A stretch of 64,000 bases of DNA from JADKAV01 sp037046735 (lineage in GTDB: Bacteria; Actinomycetota; Actinomycetes; S36-B12; UBA10799). The stretch spans positions 201,750 to 265,749 of the forward strand of contig JBAOHC010000029.1 in NCBI GenBank assembly GCA_037046735.1, given 5' to 3'. Positions 59,266 to 64,000 of this stretch are shown piece after piece (position 1 is the first letter of the stretch; each line of letters starts with the position of its first letter). Below the pieces are notes generated by a model, which worked only from the letters and a program-made list of their open reading frames with translations, ran no database searches and had not been told where the DNA came from. Position numbers and translations under genes: made by a program.

Positions 59266-61140
59266 CTACGGCAGGGTGAAGGTGGTCTTGCTGCCACGGG
59301 TGACGGATACGACATTTCCGTCGACGCTGACCTGTGGAGCCTCGCTGCCTGCTGCCAGCACGCTGACCCATGTCCGGGTCTGGCCCTTCGGGATCTTGGC
59401 GCCCCGCTGCAACGTCGTGCCCTTTACCAGGACTCCGTAGCCATCGGTGAACCAACCATCCGGACGCTTTGAGGTGGGTCGCAATGTGCGTACGTTCCCA
59501 CCGCCGGTGAAGACCATGCGTGCGCTGGCAGTCGAACTGGTCAGCGTGGCGCCGCCCGCGTCTGCGCTGACCGTGACACCTGGCGGCACCTGCCAGCGCT
59601 GGTCGGCACGGATCCGTTTGCGCGCGGTGAGCGAGTCGACCACCACGAGCGCATCCGTGCCGGGGTCGTAGTAGACGCAGCGTTTGATCCGTGCGGCGAT
59701 GTAGGTCTTGTCGGTGAGGCAGGTCTGGTCGTAGGGGGTCTGCCGAGTTGAGCGCTTCTTCGGTAGCCGCGCCGCCGCGGAGGCCTTCTTCTTGCTCTTA
59801 AGTTCCGTGACCTGAATGACACTGTGACCAGAGCGGGAGACCATGTAGTCACGGATGGCGGAGTTGTCGTAGCGGTAGGGGCCGGGATCGCCCACCCACT
59901 CGCTGCCGTAACTGTTGAAGGTCACGGCCCCGAGATCGTTGTGCACGTGGGCGGTCACGTAAGGACGCTTGGAACGCACCGAGTAGAAGGTCGGGCGGTG
60001 GCCGTCGATGTCGGTCCAACTGTTGCGGCCGAAGACGTACCCACCACTGAACGTCTGGTACAACTGCGCCGGCGGCTGACCTTCGGCGCCCTGCGTGGCC
60101 GCCCAGCGGGTCTCGGAGCCCGGCGCGAACCACTTAGGGGTGAGTTTCGCGCGCATCGTGTCGCCGGTCATGACCAGGTTGAAGTTGGGGTCGACCGCCG
60201 CCGCCAGGAAGCTCTCCAGACGCAGTATCGCGTTGTTGATGGCCTCGAAGGAGAGCCCACACCGCTCATAGATCGGCCGCAGGTTGTTCATCAGTCGCAG
60301 CGTGTAGTACGCGTACCACGGAGAGCCCTCCCGGTCGCTGCCGTCTGCCAGGACGAGGAAGTCTGCCAGGCGATTCAGGTTCGCTGCCGCCGTGTCCCTG
60401 CCGGAGTTGTCGCCGAGGTAGCAGAAGGCTGCCAGCGCCGACCCCTGGCTGTGCAGCCCGGTGTTGTTGGTCCCGCTGCCGATCGTGAAGGTCCGGATCT
60501 GGGTGCGGGCCTCCTTGCGAGTGGCCTTGACGAACTTCTTGCCGCCGCTGATGTCGGCCCCGCAGGTCAACGTCCACAGCCGCTCACCCGCGATGATGGG
60601 CTGGGTGACCGACCACGTCCGGGTGGACTTCTTCTTGTGCTTGCTCAGCCAGTCACCCACGAGGTCGAAATAGCGCCGGACCATCTCGGTGTCGCCGCGC
60701 CGGGCGCCGGTGTACAGCAAAGGGACCGCCCAGTACAGCCCGTTGACATGGGTGTTCCCCGAGGAGTCCAGGGTCGACTGCGGCTTCCAGTTGGGGTTGG
60801 CCGACAGTCGGTAGTAGCCGTACTGACCGAGGTCAACGATGTTGTCCTGCATGATCGAGTCCGCCTCGGCGGCATCGCCCTTGCCTGACGGGATCAGGAG
60901 TTGACACCACGAGTCGGGGCGAATCTTCTGGTTCATGGGGATTCCATAGGGCCCTGGGGTCGGTGTCGTCGTGGGCGTCGGGGTGACTGTGGGGGTCGCC
61001 GTGGGGCTCGGACTTTGGGAGGCAGAGGGGCTCGTGGACACGCTGGGGCTGCCGTTCGGGCTCGGCGACTCCACCGCCAGTGCCGGTGCCGCGGACACGA
61101 CCAGACCCAGCACCATGAGCACTGTGACGCCATTACGCAT
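59266..61140 (-). CDS. Secreted heparinase II/III-like polysaccharide lyase
   Basis: A 624-residue exported protein. The signal peptide (MRNGVTVLMVLGLVVSAAPALA) is followed by a Ser/Thr/Pro-rich linker to about residue 64. A helical toroid domain (about 70-330, NGLYWAVPLLYTGARRGDTEMVRRYFDL) precedes a beta-sandwich domain containing FSGGYVFGRNSW and HVHNDLGAVTFNSYG, where homologues bind metal or place catalytic His and Tyr. The family cleaves uronic-acid-containing glycans such as heparin or alginate. The exact substrate is not evident. Its divergent promoter region holds two palindromes. Confidence 0.82.
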   Translation of the reverse strand: MRNGVTVLMVLGLVVSAAPALAVESPSPNGSPSVSTSPSASQSPSPTATPTVTPTPTTTPTPGPYGIPMNQKIRPDSWCQLLIPSGKGDAAEADSIMQDNIVDLGQYGYYRLSANPNWKPQSTLDSSGNTHVNGLYWAVPLLYTGARRGDTEMVRRYFDLVGDWLSKHKKKSTRTWSVTQPIIAGERLWTLTCGADISGGKKFVKATRKEARTQIRTFTIGSGTNNTGLHSQGSALAAFCYLGDNSGRDTAAANLNRLADFLVLADGSDREGSPWYAYYTLRLMNNLRPIYERCGLSFEAINNAILRLESFLAAAVDPNFNLVMTGDTMRAKLTPKWFAPGSETRWAATQGAEGQPPAQLYQTFSGGYVFGRNSWTDIDGHRPTFYSVRSKRPYVTAHVHNDLGAVTFNSYGSEWVGDPGPYRYDNSAIRDYMVSRSGHSVIQVTELKSKKKASAAARLPKKRSTRQTPYDQTCLTDKTYIAARIKRCVYYDPGTDALVVVDSLTARKRIRADQRWQVPPGVTVSADAGGATLTSSTASARMVFTGGGNVRTLRPTSKRPDGWFTDGYGVLVKGTTLQRGAKIPKGQTRTWVSVLAAGSEAPQVSVDGNVVSVTRGSKTTFTLP

Positions 61141-61145
61141 ACTTT

Positions 61146-61193
61146 GTTGTTACCAAACAACTGCGGTGGCACCAGTGAACTGCACAACGTTGT
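61146..61193. promoter_or_regulatory. Two palindromes in the divergent promoter region of the lyase gene
   Basis: GTTGTT-ACCA-AACAAC (61146-61161) is a perfect 6-bp inverted repeat ending five bases from the lyase start. ACAACGTTGT (61184-61193) is a perfect 10-bp palindrome. Both share GTTGTT, so one repressor may bind both. They lie in the 84-bp gap between the lyase and the small gene at 61225. Confidence 0.45.
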
Positions 61194-61224
61194 TCGGTAA
61201 TCGGAGCAGAGAGCCAGGAGACAG

Positions 61225-61500
61225 ATGCAACCCGATCAGGCAGAAGAGATCGTTGAAATCTTGCGATCCCGTCGCGTCATGGCCCACGTCCACCCGACGG
61301 GGCTGCAGAACAGCGCGATCCGCGTGGTGCTTCCCGGCGGTCGGGAGGCGATCTGGGACGGCGACGCGGCTGCAGGACTCGAGGCACAGGTGCTGGCCGA
61401 TGGGATGCTGGTGGGTTTTGTCCCGGTCATCAAGGGTTCGGAGAACTACACGCCCCTGCAGTGCGCCGACGCGATTCAGACGGCCGAATACACGCCGTGA
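61225..61500 (+). CDS. Hypothetical 91-residue protein
   Basis: A small soluble protein (QAEEIVEILRSRRVMAHVHPTGLQNSAIRVVLPGGREAIWDGD…), with an alpha-beta pattern but no recognised domain. The ATG at 61225 is preceded by AGGAGACAG, a good ribosome site. It is divergent from the lyase gene and 76 bp upstream of the DUF4192 gene. Function unknown. Confidence 0.65.
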   Translation: MQPDQAEEIVEILRSRRVMAHVHPTGLQNSAIRVVLPGGREAIWDGDAAAGLEAQVLADGMLVGFVPVIKGSENYTPLQCADAIQTAEYTP

Positions 61501-61576
61501 TCTGACTCCTGGCAGGGCTATCCACAGATCTGTGAGGTGATCTCCCGGCACCGCCCCCCTTGGGCAGGCTGAGGGC

Positions 61577-62572
61577 ATGACGATCAAAATCACGTCCTCT
61601 GAAGCCGCAGTAGCCGCCACCCCCTACCTCTTCGGATTCACACCCACGGACTCGTTCGTGCTGCTGCTGTGTGATCCGGGCACCATGCGGGGCAGTCTTC
61701 GCGTCGACCTTCCAGAGGAACCCAGTTTGTCCTGGCTCGCCAGCATCGTCGGCGGCGTGCCGGATCCCGCCCCGGCCTCGGCCATCCTCATCGTCTATGC
61801 GGATACGGTCCCTCTGCGGTTCGCGGAGAAGATCATTGACTGGGTGATGGAGGTGATCCGCCCGGTCACCGACATTCTGGATCTGGTGATCGTGCACGAC
61901 GGCCTCGTGCGCTCGCTGTTCGGTGAGATGAAGTCCGGCGTGTTGGGGGTGCCGCTGACGGACCTTGAGAACCACCCGGTCGTCGCGGCGCTGGTCAGTG
62001 AGGGGTTGGCCAAGGTGGCCAACCGGGAAGAACTCGTAGCGCGTCTGGACCCCCTTCACGACGACGTCACCCGGCAGGTCCTCGACCTGCTGGACGGCGA
62101 GGAACCGGGTGTCACCGGGTACGAGCAGTGGCGGGCGCTGTTGGAGTCACGCGGCGTAGACCTGCTGCTCAGCGATGACGACCTGCAGCCGCTGGACGTG
62201 GTGCACATCGGCCTGGCGTGCTGCGACATCTACGCCCGCGACCCGATGCTGACTGTGCTTCTGGAGGAGAACAGGAAGGGGCATGACCGGCTGTGCCGGG
62301 CGCGGGACCGCCTCGTCTACGCCATCACCCATCTGCCCGATGACATCGCGGGGCCGACGGCGGCCACGCTGGCCCTGCTGTCGTGGGCCAGCGGGGATGG
62401 TGCGGCAGCCATGATCGCTGCGGAGCGCGCCATCCTGGCCGACCCCAACAACACCCTCGGTCCCCTGGTGGCTGATGCCTTGCAACATGGTCTGCCTCCG
62501 GACACCTGGCTGACGCTCACCCAGGACATCCCCATGAATGTGCTCAGGGGGCAACTGCGTCGCACGGCATGA
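61577..62572 (+). CDS. DUF4192 family protein
   Basis: A 331-residue cytosolic protein with the typical start ITSSEAAVAATPYLFGFTPTDSFVLLL and the C-terminal block TLALLSWASGDGAAAMIAAERAILADP, both features of DUF4192. The family is confined to actinobacteria and often lies near the primary sigma-factor gene, as here. No activity is known. ATG at 61577. Confidence 0.88.
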   Translation: MTIKITSSEAAVAATPYLFGFTPTDSFVLLLCDPGTMRGSLRVDLPEEPSLSWLASIVGGVPDPAPASAILIVYADTVPLRFAEKIIDWVMEVIRPVTDILDLVIVHDGLVRSLFGEMKSGVLGVPLTDLENHPVVAALVSEGLAKVANREELVARLDPLHDDVTRQVLDLLDGEEPGVTGYEQWRALLESRGVDLLLSDDDLQPLDVVHIGLACCDIYARDPMLTVLLEENRKGHDRLCRARDRLVYAITHLPDDIAGPTAATLALLSWASGDGAAAMIAAERAILADPNNTLGPLVADALQHGLPPDTWLTLTQDIPMNVLRGQLRRTA

Positions 62573-62700
62573 CACGGGTTTCGAGTTTGCCGGGCAACGA
62601 CATGGGGAATATGGCAGACGTGACACAATGTTGTACTGGTTGCGCGCGCTGCACTCGCGGCGCTGCCCAATGACCCCGATCCTCGACGAGAGGTTGTTAC

Positions 62701-64000
62701 GTGCCGACTGCAAAGGCGAAGAAGGCCACGGCCGAAGCCGCGACGACGACGGCTCGCAAGACCACGGCTCGGACCGCCGCTAAGGCAGTATCTCCGGTGC
62801 AGGACGCTTCGGCGCCGGAGAAGAAGGCACCCGGGAAGGCGGCCAGTCGAGCTGGCGCGAAGAAGGCTCCGGCCAAACGCGCCCCTTCCAAGCGGGCAGC
62901 TGCCAAGAAGGCCGCAGCCGCCCAGGACGTGAGCAGCAAAGATCTCACTGAGGCTGCTGTCCTCGAGCAGGATCTCGAGACCGACCTCAAGAAGGATCTG
63001 AAAGAGGTCGAGGAGGAGAAGGGTTCAGCGACCTTCACCCTGTCCGACAGCGATGACTCCGACGAACCCGTAGCCCAGGTCACCCAAGCCGGTGCCACCG
63101 CCGACCCGGTCAAGGACTACCTGAAACAGATCGGCAAGGTTCCCCTGCTCAACGCCGAGCAGGAGGTGGAACTGGCCAAGCGCATCGAGGCCGGATTGTT
63201 CGCTGAGGAGAAGTTGGCTCAGGATCCCGACATGGAGACTGAGACCCGGATCAAGCTCGAATGGATCTCTGAGGATGGCCGCCGGGCCAAGAACCACCTG
63301 CTGGAGGCGAACCTGCGGCTGGTCGTGAGCCTGGCCAAGCGCTACACAGGGCGGGGGATGTTGTTCCTGGACCTGATCCAAGAAGGCAACCTGGGTCTTA
63401 TCCGCGCGGTGGAGAAGTTCGACTACACCAAGGGCTACAAGTTCTCGACGTACGCCACATGGTGGATCCGGCAGGCGATCACCCGTGCCATGGCCGATCA
63501 GGCCCGCACGATCCGGATCCCGGTTCACATGGTCGAGGTCATCAACAAACTGGCGCGGGTACAGCGTCAGATGCTGCAGGATCTGGGCCGCGAGCCCACG
63601 CCGGAGGAACTCGCCGCTGAGCTGGATATGACCCCGGACAAGGTCATCGAGGTGCAGAAGTACGGCCGGGAGCCGATCTCGTTGTCCACGCCACTCGGCG
63701 AGGATGGCGACAGCGAGTTCGGGGACCTCATCGAGGACTCCGAGGCGATCGTGCCCGCGGATGCAGTGTCGTTCACATTGCTGCAGGAGCAGTTGGAGTC
63801 GGTGCTGGACACTCTCAGCGAGCGCGAGGCCGGCGTGGTGCGCATGCGCTTCGGGCTCTCCGACGGCCAGCCCAAGACGCTTGACGAGATCGGCAAGGTG
63901 TACGGGGTGACCCGGGAACGCATCCGTCAGATCGAGTCCAAGACGATGAGCAAATTGCGTCATCCGTCGCGCAGCCAGGTGCTGCGCGACTACCTGGACT
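62701..64000 (+). CDS. sigA: Primary RNA polymerase sigma factor (cut at the window end)
   Basis: The principal sigma-70 factor. The GTG at 62701 has GAGAGG upstream. The first 100 residues are Ala/Lys-rich and basic (KAKKATAEAAT…KKAPAKRAPSKRAAAKKAA), then acidic, as in actinobacterial HrdB/SigA. Region 1.2 starts at DPVKDYLKQIGKVPLL, region 2 has NLRLVVSLAKRY, GNLGLIRAVEKFDY and FSTYATWWIRQAI, region 3 follows, and region 4.2 has the helix-turn-helix LDEIGKVYGVTRERIRQIE. The window ends after LRDYLD, so only the stop codon, or at most a residue or two, is missing. Confidence 0.96.
   Translation, partial: MPTAKAKKATAEAATTTARKTTARTAAKAVSPVQDASAPEKKAPGKAASRAGAKKAPAKRAPSKRAAAKKAAAAQDVSSKDLTEAAVLEQDLETDLKKDLKEVEEEKGSATFTLSDSDDSDEPVAQVTQAGATADPVKDYLKQIGKVPLLNAEQEVELAKRIEAGLFAEEKLAQDPDMETETRIKLEWISEDGRRAKNHLLEANLRLVVSLAKRYTGRGMLFLDLIQEGNLGLIRAVEKFDYTKGYKFSTYATWWIRQAITRAMADQARTIRIPVHMVEVINKLARVQRQMLQDLGREPTPEELAAELDMTPDKVIEVQKYGREPISLSTPLGEDGDSEFGDLIEDSEAIVPADAVSFTLLQEQLESVLDTLSEREAGVVRMRFGLSDGQPKTLDEIGKVYGVTRERIRQIESKTMSKLRHPSRSQVLRDYLD

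Overview
The window is a high-GC chromosomal segment of an actinobacterium. Gene order supports this: lspA-rluA-dnaE; hisDCBH; thyX-dapA-rnj-ftsK-rimO-pgsA-cinA-clgR; DUF3046-recA-recX-miaB-miaA-dapF-hflX-dinG; lexA divergent from a LysM gene; nrdR-nrdJ; and a primary sigma factor with a long Ala/Lys-rich N-terminus. GTG starts and 4-base ATGA/GTGA overlaps are frequent, LexA boxes are of the GAAC-N4-GTTC type, and a class II (B12) ribonucleotide reductase is present. No tRNA, rRNA or CRISPR was seen, so the genus cannot be named.

Layout. 1-10.9 kb: end of a secreted protein, ileS (minus), DUF167, lspA, an RluA-family pseudouridine synthase, dnaE, a membrane protein, and a YbaK-type tRNA deacylase (minus). 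11-15.1 kb: hisDCBH and a thioredoxin with a CsoR/CstR-like operator. 15.1-28.7 kb: thyX, cut in two by a 12.9-kb element. 28.8-36.6 kb: dapA, RNase J, ftsK, rimO, pgsA, cinA, clgR. 36.6-41 kb: a large Lhr-type helicase (minus). 41-50.2 kb: recA-recX-miaB, a dioxygenase-like gene, a small helical protein, miaA-dapF-hflX-dinG. 50.2-55 kb: lexA, a LysM protein, nrdR-nrdJ. 55.3-64 kb: a PLP decarboxylase, an EamA transporter, a GyrI-like protein, a sulfotransferase, a secreted heparinase-like lyase, a DUF4192 protein and sigA.

The main discovery is the thyX insertion. The thyX reading frame runs into foreign sequence inside the RHRX7S signature at 15391-15398 and resumes in frame at 28295-28302. 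Both junctions carry the same 8-bp sequence AACGAGGA, and removing one copy plus the insert rebuilds an uninterrupted ThyX of about 238 residues. The element carries three tandem, start-stop-overlapping tyrosine recombinase genes next to its right end, behind a good promoter. Its cargo is a type I restriction-modification system (hsdM, hsdS, hsdR) and a DUF3800 protein. The first two recombinases are intact. The third is interrupted by a roughly 360-bp C-depleted, G-rich tract that replaces its middle. The cargo genes are full of frameshifts and hsdR also has an in-frame stop.

Two chromosomal genes, rimO and lhr, each carry a single-base frameshift, so residual sequencing errors must be weighed against real gene decay. 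Other points are a cluster of LexA-controlled genes (recA, lexA, LysM), a pair of NrdR boxes three helical turns apart, and a 50-bp repeat found in two unrelated convergent intergenic regions.
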